Source: RHLJ01 sp040222455 (GTDB taxonomy: Bacteria > Bacteroidota > Rhodothermia > Balneolales > Balneolaceae). From it: DNA of 64,000 bases. Location: the NCBI GenBank assembly GCA_040222455.1, contig JAVKDD010000011.1, forward strand, positions 1 to 64,000, written 5' to 3'. The notes beneath the pieces were generated by a model. That model saw nothing but the letters and a program-made list of their open reading frames with translations. It ran no database searches and was not told the DNA's origin. Both the position numbers and the translations under genes were made by a program. This document shows, one piece after another, positions 44,830 to 53,866 of the stretch. Positions within the stretch are counted from its first letter, which is position 1. Each line of letters begins with the position of its first letter.

Positions 44830-46221
44830 ATGAAAATTAATAAACTAATAGCACTATTGGGCTTATTGCTCATTCCGGCTATGGCAGGTGCCCAAAATTG
44901 GGTAAATGATGATACATTTGGCCCAGCCGCAGAATCAGGTGATGCATTTGCCGAAGTTCACGGAGTTGCTGTTGATGCTGAAGGAAAAATTTGGATCCAA
45001 CCTTTTGGAGCTACAGAAACTGTTGTTGCTTCTCGAGATTTGGGAGGTGATGGCATACCAGATACATTAACTACACGAGCTATTTACGTGTATAATGCAG
45101 ACGGAACTCCTGCAAGTTTCTCTCCATTAACGATTATAACTTATGCTGACGCTTCAACTGCACCTGATACATTAGGTCGAGTATGGACAGGCGATGCTTA
45201 TGAAGGTTATTCTGGACGTGGTATTGAAGCTGATGTAAACGGTGATATTATTATTTCTCAGTTCAACCGAGTTTACAAAGTAGACCATACAACAGGACAA
45301 GGTCTTGCTAAAGTTGACCCAACTGCTGGTTGCTCTCTTGGTGAGGCTAGTTCTGATGCAGCTGGTAATATCTATGTTGGTTGTGTAGTTGCAGCTGACT
45401 CTCCTATCTATAAATATGATAGCAATCTTGAAAATGAAGAAGTATTAGTAACACTTACTGGTAGTTTTTCAAGAGATCTTCAGGTTTCTGCTGATGGTAA
45501 CACTATCTGGTGGGCTGGTTATACTTTAGGTTCTGTATTAAAATATACTAGACCTGATGAATTTAGTGGTTTTAGTGCTACTCCTGATACCGTACTTAGA
45601 GGTATTAGATCTGAAGTATTTGATATACATCCAGTAACAGGCTATCTATGGGTAGGTTCAGGTTCTTTAAATGACGTACCTGGTGCACCTTACCAACCAC
45701 AAACTTGGTATGCATTTGATACAGCTGATATTGGAACTGAAAACGAAGCACCAATTGACAGTATTAATTGGGTTGCCGGAGCTGATATTGCTGCGGGATT
45801 TGATAATGCACGTCCTCGTGGTCTTGATTTTTCAGCTGATGGAAAAACTGCTTATATAAGTGTATTTAGTGGTGTTGATACTGACGTTGATGTTCAGAAA
45901 TTTACTACTGATCAAGTATTCGTTTCAAACGAAATAGAAGACAATGGTGGAGTTCCAGAAGGTTTCAAATTAAGTCAAAACTATCCAAATCCATTTAACC
46001 CAACTACTAACATTGAGTTCTCACTTAATGAGTCTGGCGCTACTTCTTTGAAGGTGTATGACTTAACAGGTAGAGAAGTTGCTTCTTTGGTTAATTCAAG
46101 ACTTAGTGCTGGTGAGCATTCAGTTACTTTTGATGCTTCAAATCTGTCTTCAGGAGTATATGTTTATATACTTCAATCGAATGGCATCCGTTTAGCAAAC
46201 AAAATGACACTGATTAAATAA
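44830..46221 (+). CDS. T9SS-sorted beta-propeller protein
   Basis: 463 residues from the ATG at 44830: signal peptide (to AMAGAQ), a propeller-like body with repeating blades (VHGVAVDAEGKIWIQPFG, GIEADVNGDIIISQFNRVYK, SDAAGNIYVGCVV), and a type A sorting domain over ~378-463 (LSQNYPNPFNPTTNIEFSL, VYDLTGREVASLV, NLSSGVYVYIL, NKMTLIK). It should be displayed on the surface through T9SS, next to the PorV-like barrel and TonB receptor of the same cassette. A strong terminator follows, ending the five-gene unit. Confidence 0.85.
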   Translation: MKINKLIALLGLLLIPAMAGAQNWVNDDTFGPAAESGDAFAEVHGVAVDAEGKIWIQPFGATETVVASRDLGGDGIPDTLTTRAIYVYNADGTPASFSPLTIITYADASTAPDTLGRVWTGDAYEGYSGRGIEADVNGDIIISQFNRVYKVDHTTGQGLAKVDPTAGCSLGEASSDAAGNIYVGCVVAADSPIYKYDSNLENEEVLVTLTGSFSRDLQVSADGNTIWWAGYTLGSVLKYTRPDEFSGFSATPDTVLRGIRSEVFDIHPVTGYLWVGSGSLNDVPGAPYQPQTWYAFDTADIGTENEAPIDSINWVAGADIAAGFDNARPRGLDFSADGKTAYISVFSGVDTDVDVQKFTTDQVFVSNEIEDNGGVPEGFKLSQNYPNPFNPTTNIEFSLNESGATSLKVYDLTGREVASLVNSRLSAGEHSVTFDASNLSSGVYVYILQSNGIRLANKMTLIK

Positions 46222-46240
46222 ACAGTGACTTATTTCAAGA

Positions 46241-46268
46241 AAAAGGCAGCTTAGGCTGCCTTTTTTTT
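46241..46268 (+). terminator. Rho-independent terminator after the TonB/PorV cassette
   Basis: AAAAGGCAGC (46241-46250) pairs with GCTGCCTTTT (46255-46264) around a TTAG tetraloop, followed by further T residues. Confidence 0.93.
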
Positions 46269-46292
46269 CTTCAATAACTAAAAATTTTCTTT

Positions 46293-48287
46293 ATGCAGCC
46301 TAAAAAAGTAATAGCCCTAATTTTGCTATTGGTGCTTTCTTTTAATTTAAAAGCCCAGCAATCTGATCCTCCAAAAAAAGAGTTTAGAGGAACGTGGATG
46401 GCAACCGTTATAAACCTTGATTGGCCAGCTTCGGGTTCACTACCAGTAAACTTTCAAAAAGTAAGTTTAACCGACCGATTAGATGATATGAAAGAGGTTG
46501 GTATAAATGCTGTATTTTTTCAGATTAGAACTGAGGGTGATGCTTTATACGATTCAGACATTGAGCCTTGGTCAAAATATCTAACTGGAGAAGAAGGAAA
46601 AGCCCCAAATCCTTATTGGGATCCACTTGAATTCGTTATTGAAGAAGCGCATAAAAGAGGTATGGAACTACATGCTTGGTTAAACCCTTATCGAGCAATG
46701 CGCTCAATACCAAATGATTTTACGCAAAAAGCATTTAATACGATTATTAAAAATGATGATAAAAGTCTCGAACCTTTTTTAAACAAATATTATGATGCTA
46801 ATTCAAAATATAAAGCTACGGGAACTACTGCCCGCGATTCTTTACATGTAGCTAATAAACATCCAGAATGGCTTTTTGTAATGAACGGGGCAATCGCAAT
46901 AATGGACCCTGGATTACCAGAAGTAATAGATTATAATGTTCGGGTTGTAATGGATGTAGTTAACCGTTACGATGTGGATGGAATTCATTTTGATGATTAT
47001 TTCTATCCATATCCACCCAATCATATGGCTAGTAATGAAAACGATACACTAGATGACGCTACATTCGAAGCTTACCCACGTGGATTTGATAATAAAGGTG
47101 ATTGGCGAAGAAATAATATAGATATTTTTGTAGAAGCGTTACATGATTCTATTCAACAAGTAAAGCCTTGGGTGAAATTTGGAATTAGTCCGTTTGGAAT
47201 TTGGAAAAGTGGAACTCCTTCTGGAATTAGCGGGATGGATGCTTACAGTGTCATTTACGGAGATGGTCTCGCATGGCTTGAAGCACAAACTATTGATTAT
47301 ATAACGCCTCAATTATATTGGGCATTCAGCAGATTTGGAACAGGACAGGATTATGGGAAACTTGCGGATTGGTGGTCGGAACAAGCTAACATAAATGGAA
47401 GGCATACTTATCCGGGTCATGGTTTATATCGATCGAGTAGTAGCACGTTTACTGGAGAATTATTTAGTGCAAATGAAATCCCAAGGCAAGTAAATCACAA
47501 TAGAAATAATGAGAATATAACAGGGAGTGTTTTTTTTAGATCAAGCAATATTACTACCTATAGTTCTAAAGGTTTTGCCGATTCATTAAAGAATAATTTT
47601 TATCGTTATCCTGCTTTACAACCAACCATGAGTTGGAAAGACTTATCGGCTCCGAACAGTCCTGAAAATCTGATTGTGAATAGAGATTCAGAAAAGGAAT
47701 ATATCTTTGATCTCAGCTGGGATAAACCCTCTGAATCAGTAATAACAAAAGCAAGCTCTTCAGGCCCAATTGATAGTCTTATAAAATATGCAATCTACAG
47801 AGTAGACTCTGAGATGGCTCCAAACGAAATCTCGGAGATGGAAAAAGTTACTAATCTGGTTGCAGTTACCGGGCAGACATCTTATACCGATATTGCTCCA
47901 CCTTCGAATAATAGCTATTGGTATTTTGTAACAGCAGTTAGCCGTAATAATGTAGAAAGTGAACCTGTAGAATCTGTAGAAGCTGGTATTGTAGTTTCGA
48001 GCGAAGAAGAAGTAGACATCATAAAAGAGTTTTCACTTTCTCAAAACTACCCGAATCCATTTAATCCTGCTACTAACATTTCATTTACTCTGCCAGAATC
48101 AGGTTTTACTGAACTTAAAGTATTTGATTTACTGGGTAGAGAAGTTGCTACACTTGTTGAAAGCAGAAAAACAGCTGGTGATCATACCGTACAGTTTGAT
48201 GCAACAAATTTATCGTCGGGTATTTATATCTATCGCCTTCGTACAAAAAACAGTTCACTAAATCGAGTTATGACACTAATTAAATAA
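46293..48287 (+). CDS. T9SS-exported GHL10 family glycoside hydrolase-like protein
   Basis: 664 residues: signal peptide (to NLKAQ), a GHL10/PF02638 TIM barrel (~28-440; EFRGTWMATVINLDWP, VGINAVFFQIRTEGDALYDS, ELHAWLNPYRAM, YDVDGIHFDDYFYPYP), an Fn3-like domain (~450-570) and a type A sorting domain (last ~85). E. coli DigH of this family cuts denuded peptidoglycan glycan strands, so a murein-derived substrate is reasonable in this neighbourhood. Export to the surface implies action on external polymer. A metallophosphoesterase gene follows after 2 bp. Confidence 0.88.
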   Translation: MQPKKVIALILLLVLSFNLKAQQSDPPKKEFRGTWMATVINLDWPASGSLPVNFQKVSLTDRLDDMKEVGINAVFFQIRTEGDALYDSDIEPWSKYLTGEEGKAPNPYWDPLEFVIEEAHKRGMELHAWLNPYRAMRSIPNDFTQKAFNTIIKNDDKSLEPFLNKYYDANSKYKATGTTARDSLHVANKHPEWLFVMNGAIAIMDPGLPEVIDYNVRVVMDVVNRYDVDGIHFDDYFYPYPPNHMASNENDTLDDATFEAYPRGFDNKGDWRRNNIDIFVEALHDSIQQVKPWVKFGISPFGIWKSGTPSGISGMDAYSVIYGDGLAWLEAQTIDYITPQLYWAFSRFGTGQDYGKLADWWSEQANINGRHTYPGHGLYRSSSSTFTGELFSANEIPRQVNHNRNNENITGSVFFRSSNITTYSSKGFADSLKNNFYRYPALQPTMSWKDLSAPNSPENLIVNRDSEKEYIFDLSWDKPSESVITKASSSGPIDSLIKYAIYRVDSEMAPNEISEMEKVTNLVAVTGQTSYTDIAPPSNNSYWYFVTAVSRNNVESEPVESVEAGIVVSSEEEVDIIKEFSLSQNYPNPFNPATNISFTLPESGFTELKVFDLLGREVATLVESRKTAGDHTVQFDATNLSSGIYIYRLRTKNSSLNRVMTLIK

Positions 48288-48289
48288 AA

Positions 48290-49312
48290 ATGTCTAACAG
48301 AAAAGACTTTTTAAAGAAATTTGGACTAGGCACACTTGGGCTTAGTGGCCTGGTATCAAAAAATCAGGTTAGTGATGACGAGCATTTTAGCATCGTACAT
48401 TTAACAGATTCGCATGTAACTTCCAGAAGAAAAGGTGATCAAGGATACCGGAAATGTATTGAGTCAATTAATAGTCTCAATTCTTCCCCAGATTTGGTAC
48501 TTATGGGTGGAGACATGGTATTTGATGGACTCTATACAGAGATGGAAAAATATGACGAACAAATTGAGTTATTTAAGGAAATAACTTCTTCACTAAACAT
48601 GCCCTATTATCCTTGTTTAGGTAATCATGATGTTTTAGGACTTTCTTCAAGGCGTAAAGTTCCTGCTGATCATCCCGGTATTGGAAGAAAATACATTATG
48701 GAAGCTCTTGGTATGAACGAAGCTTATTATTCGTTTAATCACAAAGGATGGCATTTTGTAATTCTCAATTCAATTCATGAGATAGAATTTGAGCATGGTC
48801 CTGCTTATGAGCAAAAGATAGGCGAAGAACAACTGGAATGGTTGAGGTATGATCTTGGAAAACATACTGGTATGCCAACAATAGTGGTATCTCATTATGC
48901 AGCATTCAATCAAATGGGACAAATTAATGCCGATTTTGAATTGAAAGCCATGAACCATTTAGTGCTTAAAGACAATCGAGATTTACGCTTAATCTTGGAG
49001 CGACATAAGGTTAAGGCATTGTTACAAGGTCATACTCATATGAGTGAAGATTTTCGATTTAATGACGTTTGGTATATAACATCACAAGCAGCATCCGCCG
49101 CTTGGTGGGGTGGAAACTGGCTTGGTTTTAAACCTGGATACACTGTTTTGAATTTAGGTAAGAGTGATATTATAGAATGGAAGCAAGTAACCTACGATTG
49201 GGAACATAAACTTGAACCAGAAGATACCCTAGAGCAAGATCGGATAATGGAAAGAAAAGAATTCGAACAGCGTCAGGATAGTTTATATAACGCAGAAATC
49301 ATCGATAAATAA
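48290..49312 (+). CDS. Calcineurin-like metallophosphoesterase with Tat-like N-terminus
   Basis: 340 residues. All five metallophosphoesterase motifs are present: DSH in VHLTDSHV (Asp40, His42), GGDMVFDG, GNHDVLG, VSHYA and GHTHMS. The N-terminus NRKDFLKKFGLGTLGLSGL looks like a Tat signal with RK in place of RR, so export in folded form is possible. Substrates of this family range from phosphodiesters to pyrophosphates. Co-transcription with a murein-active GHL10 gene (2-bp gap) hints at a sugar-phosphate role; unproven. Confidence 0.85.
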   Translation: MSNRKDFLKKFGLGTLGLSGLVSKNQVSDDEHFSIVHLTDSHVTSRRKGDQGYRKCIESINSLNSSPDLVLMGGDMVFDGLYTEMEKYDEQIELFKEITSSLNMPYYPCLGNHDVLGLSSRRKVPADHPGIGRKYIMEALGMNEAYYSFNHKGWHFVILNSIHEIEFEHGPAYEQKIGEEQLEWLRYDLGKHTGMPTIVVSHYAAFNQMGQINADFELKAMNHLVLKDNRDLRLILERHKVKALLQGHTHMSEDFRFNDVWYITSQAASAAWWGGNWLGFKPGYTVLNLGKSDIIEWKQVTYDWEHKLEPEDTLEQDRIMERKEFEQRQDSLYNAEIIDK

Positions 49313-49327
49313 TAGATTCTGGAATAC

Positions 49328-49351
49328 TTTAAAATACCTGGTTATTTTAAA
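49328..49351. terminator. Possible bidirectional terminator hairpin (A/T stem)
   Basis: TTTAAAATA (49328-49336) and TATTTTAAA (49343-49351) form a perfect 9-bp stem around CCTGGT between two converging genes. The stem lacks G-C pairs, so its strength is doubtful. Confidence 0.35.
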
Positions 49352-50507
49352 CCTTAATGATAATTCCTTTATTCTTCATCCATCGTGCTAGTAACCAAAA
49401 CATAATAATCCAGGTTAGAGCATAGAGTATTGATGCATTAATAGGGGAGTTAATGGCATTAAATACATTGTTAAAAAGCCAGGTTTTAAGTGCTATTGTT
49501 TCTCCCGCAACATTGAATTTTATCAGAATAACCAATCTTCCAATGATACCGCTTAAGAAGAAAACGGTAATGGCATTAAGCCCAAAAGCAACTCCCCAAT
49601 TAGTATATTTTGTTCGCTGTTTTACATCAATAAACCAATAGCTTAATCCAAAAATACACATAGCCTGACCTCCCGTAAAAAGAGTGTATGAACTAGTCCA
49701 GATATTTTTGTTTAAAGGAAATAACCAGCTCCAGCAGTATCCTATAATTATTAAGATGAAACCCCATTTAAAAAACTCTAGAGTTCGTGCTTCCTCAGTT
49801 TTTTGATCACTGACTAACATTCTACCTGTCCAAATACCAATTAGTGTTGAGCCAATAGCCGGGATTGTACTAAGTAATCCCTCAGGGTCCCATGTATCTT
49901 TCCACATATGAGATCCCAATACAAGTTGATCAATATATGCAGCTAAATTAGAATCAGGAGTATCAATTGCTCCTGCACCAAAACCAGGAACAGGAACGAG
50001 TTTCATTAATGCCCAATAACCAACCAAAAATGAAATGAGTGTAATCATTTGGGTTCTAGGCTTAGTGTAAAGAAATAAAACCGCCCCAAACGCATAGCAA
50101 ATGGCAATACGCTGCAATACTCCTGGTATCCGAATATCAATAAGGTTTGGATGAAGCCCAAAATTTGGCACGAAAGTTAAATAAGGGAAGGAAGCAAGAG
50201 CTAAACCAAGGCCGAAAATCTTTAAGGCCCGTATTAATGTCTTATTTAACAAGTCTCTATCGTGAGCTCCTTTTGCTTTTGCTTTAGTAAAAGCTAGAAC
50301 AATAGATACCCCTACGATGAATAAGAAAAATGGAAAAATTAAATCGGTTGGGGTCCAACCATGCCAATTGGCGTGTTTAAGAGGTCCATATATATGAGAC
50401 CATGATCCAGGATTATTTACTAATATCATAGCAGCAACGGTAGCACCACGAAAGAAATCAAGGGATACCAGACGCTTACCAGAAGAGATTCCGCTTAATG
50501 TAGACAT
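49347..50507 (-). CDS. NagX/HGSNAT-like membrane acyltransferase (COG4299, DUF5009)
   Basis: 386 residues, about ten to eleven membrane segments. The family start is present: RLVSLDFFRGATVAAMILVN, then HANWHGWTPTDLIFPFFLFIVG, whose conserved His is part of the heparan-alpha-glucosaminide acetyltransferase-like site. Bacterial members are often found in N-acetylglucosamine gene sets as NagX; their reaction is not settled. It lies on the strand opposite to its neighbours, with a ~100-bp divergent gap to the sugar kinase gene. Confidence 0.85.
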   Translation of the reverse strand: MSTLSGISSGKRLVSLDFFRGATVAAMILVNNPGSWSHIYGPLKHANWHGWTPTDLIFPFFLFIVGVSIVLAFTKAKAKGAHDRDLLNKTLIRALKIFGLGLALASFPYLTFVPNFGLHPNLIDIRIPGVLQRIAICYAFGAVLFLYTKPRTQMITLISFLVGYWALMKLVPVPGFGAGAIDTPDSNLAAYIDQLVLGSHMWKDTWDPEGLLSTIPAIGSTLIGIWTGRMLVSDQKTEEARTLEFFKWGFILIIIGYCWSWLFPLNKNIWTSSYTLFTGGQAMCIFGLSYWFIDVKQRTKYTNWGVAFGLNAITVFFLSGIIGRLVILIKFNVAGETIALKTWLFNNVFNAINSPINASILYALTWIIMFWLLARWMKNKGIIIKV

Positions 50508-50606
50508 AATTTATTCTTATTGACTATGATAGTAAAAAAAAAGCAAGTAAAGTGGTAATGGAATTATGTGTTAACTATCTTCGACTCAACCATTTAAAAA
50601 AGAGCA

Positions 50607-51467
50607 ATGAGCATTCTATTAGCCGATAGCGGTTCTACAAAAACAGAATGGGTTCTGCTAAAAGATAACCTCAAAGTAGAACCGTATTATACAGAAGGAT
50701 TAAATCCCTACTTTAAGACATATCAGGAACTTGTTGAAGTAATTGATAAAAAAGTTGCTCTCTATTTCATAAAAAATTCTGTTGAGAAAATTTATTTTTA
50801 TGGTGCTGGATGTGGAACTGAAGAAAACAGAAACCGCATTAAAGAAGTATTAAAAAATAGCTTTGAAGGAGCTGAAATTGAAGTTGGCTCCGATTTACTT
50901 TGTGCAGCTATTGCATGTTTTGGGCACGAATCTGGTCTAGCTTGTATTCTGGGTACTGGATCAAATTCATGTTTATATGATGGAGGAAAAATAATTGATC
51001 AAATTCCATCTCTTGGTTTCACCTTAGGCGACGAAGGATCAGGAGGATATTTTGGGAAAAGGATTATCCGATCATATTTTTATAATGAAATGCCTGAGGA
51101 TTTAAAAGTAGTACTCAGAGAGAAGTATGATATGAGTCTGGCTGCTATTCGTGAAAAAGTTTATAATGAATCGAACTCAAATCGTTTTGTAGCGTCTTTT
51201 TCCATTTTACTCGGTGAGTATAAAGATCATCTATTTATTCAGAATCTTGTTAGAGAAGGTTTTACTGAATTCGTAGACAAACAATTAGGATATTTTGGTG
51301 ATTTATCAAGTCAAAAAATTGGATTTGTAGGTTCTATTGCCTCGATACATCAAGAAATATTAACTGAAGTACTAGGTAAAAAAGGGCTACAACCAGATAT
51401 AATTATTCAGAAACCAATGGAAAGACTTGTTGAAGCTCATAAACTTAAAGTTCGTAAGTCGATTTAA
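50607..51467 (+). CDS. BadF/BadG-type amino-sugar kinase (GlcNAc or MurNAc kinase)
   Basis: 286 residues, actin-like ATPase fold. Phosphate-1 loop ILLADSGSTKTEWVLL at residues 3-18, the sugar-binding GAGCGT, phosphate-2 loop CILGTGSNSCLYDGG and GFTLGDEGSGGYFGKR. The family includes mammalian NAGK and the MurNAc kinase MurK of Tannerella and Clostridium. The flanking NagZ- and NamZ-type enzymes would release GlcNAc and MurNAc, so either sugar could be the substrate. No murQ is in the window. The 3' end overlaps the converging NagZ-like gene by 23 bp. Confidence 0.85.
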   Translation: MSILLADSGSTKTEWVLLKDNLKVEPYYTEGLNPYFKTYQELVEVIDKKVALYFIKNSVEKIYFYGAGCGTEENRNRIKEVLKNSFEGAEIEVGSDLLCAAIACFGHESGLACILGTGSNSCLYDGGKIIDQIPSLGFTLGDEGSGGYFGKRIIRSYFYNEMPEDLKVVLREKYDMSLAAIREKVYNESNSNRFVASFSILLGEYKDHLFIQNLVREGFTEFVDKQLGYFGDLSSQKIGFVGSIASIHQEILTEVLGKKGLQPDIIIQKPMERLVEAHKLKVRKSI

Positions 51468-52509
51468 GTGCCAGTATTCTTTTTACTGATAGATCGATCC
51501 TATCAATACTAATATTATCGGAAGTAACTAAGTCTTCAACAATATCAATAACATTAGCTAATTTCACTTCCTCTTGGAGTAGATTATTGCCAAAGCAAAA
51601 CATATCTAATCCCGCATTAATACCAAGTAAAAGAGAATCTTTAAGGCTATAATGATCAGAGATAGCTCTCATTTGCATATCATCCGAAATCACAACTCCA
51701 GTAAAATTTAATTGATCTCTAAGAAGATCTTGAAGAACCTTTTTTGAGAATGTAGCAGGTAGAGAAGAGTCCCATTCCGAATGAAAAATATGGGCTGTCA
51801 TGATCATGGGACATTTGTTCTCGTTGATTAGTGTTTGATATGGAATCAATTCATCGTCACTCCAGGTATCAGTTACGTTTACAAAACCTGCATGAGTATC
51901 GCCAACGGCACTTCCATGTCCGGGGAAATGCTTACAACAGGTTAGAATATGATGCTTTTGATGCCCTTCTATATATGCTTCAGCGTGGTTTGCCACAAGT
52001 TTAGGAGAGTTTCCAAATGAACGTTCTCTTTTGCCTATGATGGAACTTTTTGAGTCATATGCCAAATCAACAACTGGCGCAAAGTTGAGATTTATACCAA
52101 TACTAGAAAGTGTCGCCGCAATTTTTTCAGATTCAGTACGAGTAAAATCCAGATCGTTTTTATCACCCAAATATTTATGTGAAACCGTTTCAGGAAAGCC
52201 ATATTCTGGCTTTAATCTTTGAATCAATCCTCCTTCCTGATCAATTCCAATTAATAGAGGTATTGCAGATTTGTCAGTTAAACTTTTGATAAGAGTTCTT
52301 ACCTGTTCTGGTGATTTTATATTATGAACTGGTTTTTGATGAACCATATCTTTATCAAAGAGAATCACTCCTCCCGGTTTCTCAGATTCAATTACTTTCA
52401 AAATTTCGGGATTCTCGGATGTACTACTTCCTTTGAATCCTATAATAAATAACTGAGCAATTTTTTCGCGTAACGAGAGGTCATAAAAATCATGAATATT
52501 TAATGGCAT
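51445..52509 (-). CDS. nagZ: GH3 beta-N-acetylhexosaminidase, NagZ-like
   Basis: 354 residues from the ATG at 52509 (a TTG three codons upstream is possible). No signal peptide, so cytoplasmic, as in NagZ. The NagZ-specific loop KHFPGHGSAVGDTHAGF supplies the His/Asp acid-base pair, and FTGVVISDDMQMRAIS contains the nucleophile Asp. It removes non-reducing GlcNAc from muropeptides such as GlcNAc-anhydroMurNAc brought in by AmpG; an AmpG-like gene lies at 59.7 kb. Divergent from the NamZ gene. Confidence 0.88.
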   Translation of the reverse strand: MPLNIHDFYDLSLREKIAQLFIIGFKGSSTSENPEILKVIESEKPGGVILFDKDMVHQKPVHNIKSPEQVRTLIKSLTDKSAIPLLIGIDQEGGLIQRLKPEYGFPETVSHKYLGDKNDLDFTRTESEKIAATLSSIGINLNFAPVVDLAYDSKSSIIGKRERSFGNSPKLVANHAEAYIEGHQKHHILTCCKHFPGHGSAVGDTHAGFVNVTDTWSDDELIPYQTLINENKCPMIMTAHIFHSEWDSSLPATFSKKVLQDLLRDQLNFTGVVISDDMQMRAISDHYSLKDSLLLGINAGLDMFCFGNNLLQEEVKLANVIDIVEDLVTSDNISIDRIDLSVKRILALKSTYEL

Positions 52510-52603
52510 AAGTAGCAATAATTCCTTTTAATATTTACTTACAAAAGTTCATAAATAGAAACTCTAAATTCTATTTTAAGTCAATAATCTAACAAATTAC
52601 ATA

Positions 52604-53860
52604 ATGACAAAAAGAGCAGGTTCAATAATTTTATTTTTGATTTTTGCAGTTCCATTTAGTGCATGTGGCCAATCAATAAAAGAAGCTAAAAGCATAAAAA
52701 CAGGTATTGATGTATTAGTTGAGAATGATTTTACGATTTTAAAGGGAAAAAGAGTAGGCTTAATCACCAACGCTACTGGTCTAAGTTCTTCACTTAAGCC
52801 AACTATCGATATTTTATATGAGGCAGAAGGAGTAGAGCTTGTAGCTCTCTATGGGCCAGAGCATGGGGCAAGAGGAGAAATAGCTGCAGGTGATAAGGTA
52901 GAGGACTATAAAGATGAGGTAACTGGTGTTACTGTATATTCATTATATGGCAGTACAAGAAAGCCAACAAAAGAAATGCTTCAAGGAGTTGATGTTTTGG
53001 TATATGATATTCAAGACATTGGAGTACGTTCGTATACGTACATAAGTACTATGGGCTTGGCTATGGAGGCCGCTTCAGAAAATGGAATTGAATTTGTTGT
53101 TTTGGATCGTCCAAACCCTTTAGGAGGAAATAAGATTGAAGGCAATATAGCAGAAGAAGGATTTTTCTCATTCGTAAGTCAATATCCCATTCCTTATGTG
53201 TATGGTCTAACTCCTGGTGAAGTAGCAATAATGTTAAATGAGGAAGGTTGGCTTGGTGAAGATGTACGCGTTTCACTTACTGTTGTTGAAATGGAAGGTT
53301 GGAGTCGATCAATGACATTTGAAGAAACCGGATTACATTGGGTTCCAACTTCTCCTCATATCCCAAATGCAAACTCGGCCTATTTTTATGTAGCAACGGG
53401 TATTATGGGTGAACTGGGAGTATTTTCAGAAGGGGTAGGATATACCTTGCCGTTTCAACTTATTGGTGCAGAATGGATTGAAGAAAGAGCTCTAGCTGAA
53501 AAGATGAATGCATTAGAAATATCTGGCGTAGAATTCAGGCCAGTAGTTTATAAACCTTTTTATGGACGCGATGAAGGTAAAACATTACATGGCGTACAGA
53601 TTCACTTTTCAGATTATACAAATGCTGAATTGATGCTTTTACAATATTATTTTATGCAAGTACATAGAGAACTTTACCCTGACAAAGACATTTTCGAACA
53701 AGGTGAAAACAGATGGTCAATGTTTGATAAAGTCTCCGGATCAGATGAAGTAAGAAAACGATTTATGAAAACATATAAAGTGGATGATATTCGTAGTTTC
53801 CTAAATAAGGATGTGGATTCATTCAGAAAAAAATCACAACAATACTATCTTTATAATTGA
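52604..53860 (+). CDS. namZ: NamZ-type exo-beta-N-acetylmuramidase lipoprotein (DUF1343, GH171)
   Basis: 418 residues; lipobox PFSAC (Cys21) anchors it in a membrane facing the periplasm or surface. DUF1343 features: GKRVGLITNATGLSSSL, ALYGPEHGARGE (GPEHG at 84-88), VYDIQDIGVRSYTYISTMG, VLDRPNPLGG and the PTSPHIPN stretch. Bacillus NamZ (YbbC) releases MurNAc from non-reducing ends of glycan strands and works with NagZ and an amidase. Those three activities lie adjacent here too. The amidase gene starts 6 bp downstream. Confidence 0.92.
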   Translation: MTKRAGSIILFLIFAVPFSACGQSIKEAKSIKTGIDVLVENDFTILKGKRVGLITNATGLSSSLKPTIDILYEAEGVELVALYGPEHGARGEIAAGDKVEDYKDEVTGVTVYSLYGSTRKPTKEMLQGVDVLVYDIQDIGVRSYTYISTMGLAMEAASENGIEFVVLDRPNPLGGNKIEGNIAEEGFFSFVSQYPIPYVYGLTPGEVAIMLNEEGWLGEDVRVSLTVVEMEGWSRSMTFEETGLHWVPTSPHIPNANSAYFYVATGIMGELGVFSEGVGYTLPFQLIGAEWIEERALAEKMNALEISGVEFRPVVYKPFYGRDEGKTLHGVQIHFSDYTNAELMLLQYYFMQVHRELYPDKDIFEQGENRWSMFDKVSGSDEVRKRFMKTYKVDDIRSFLNKDVDSFRKKSQQYYLYN

Positions 53861-53866
53861 TTATTT

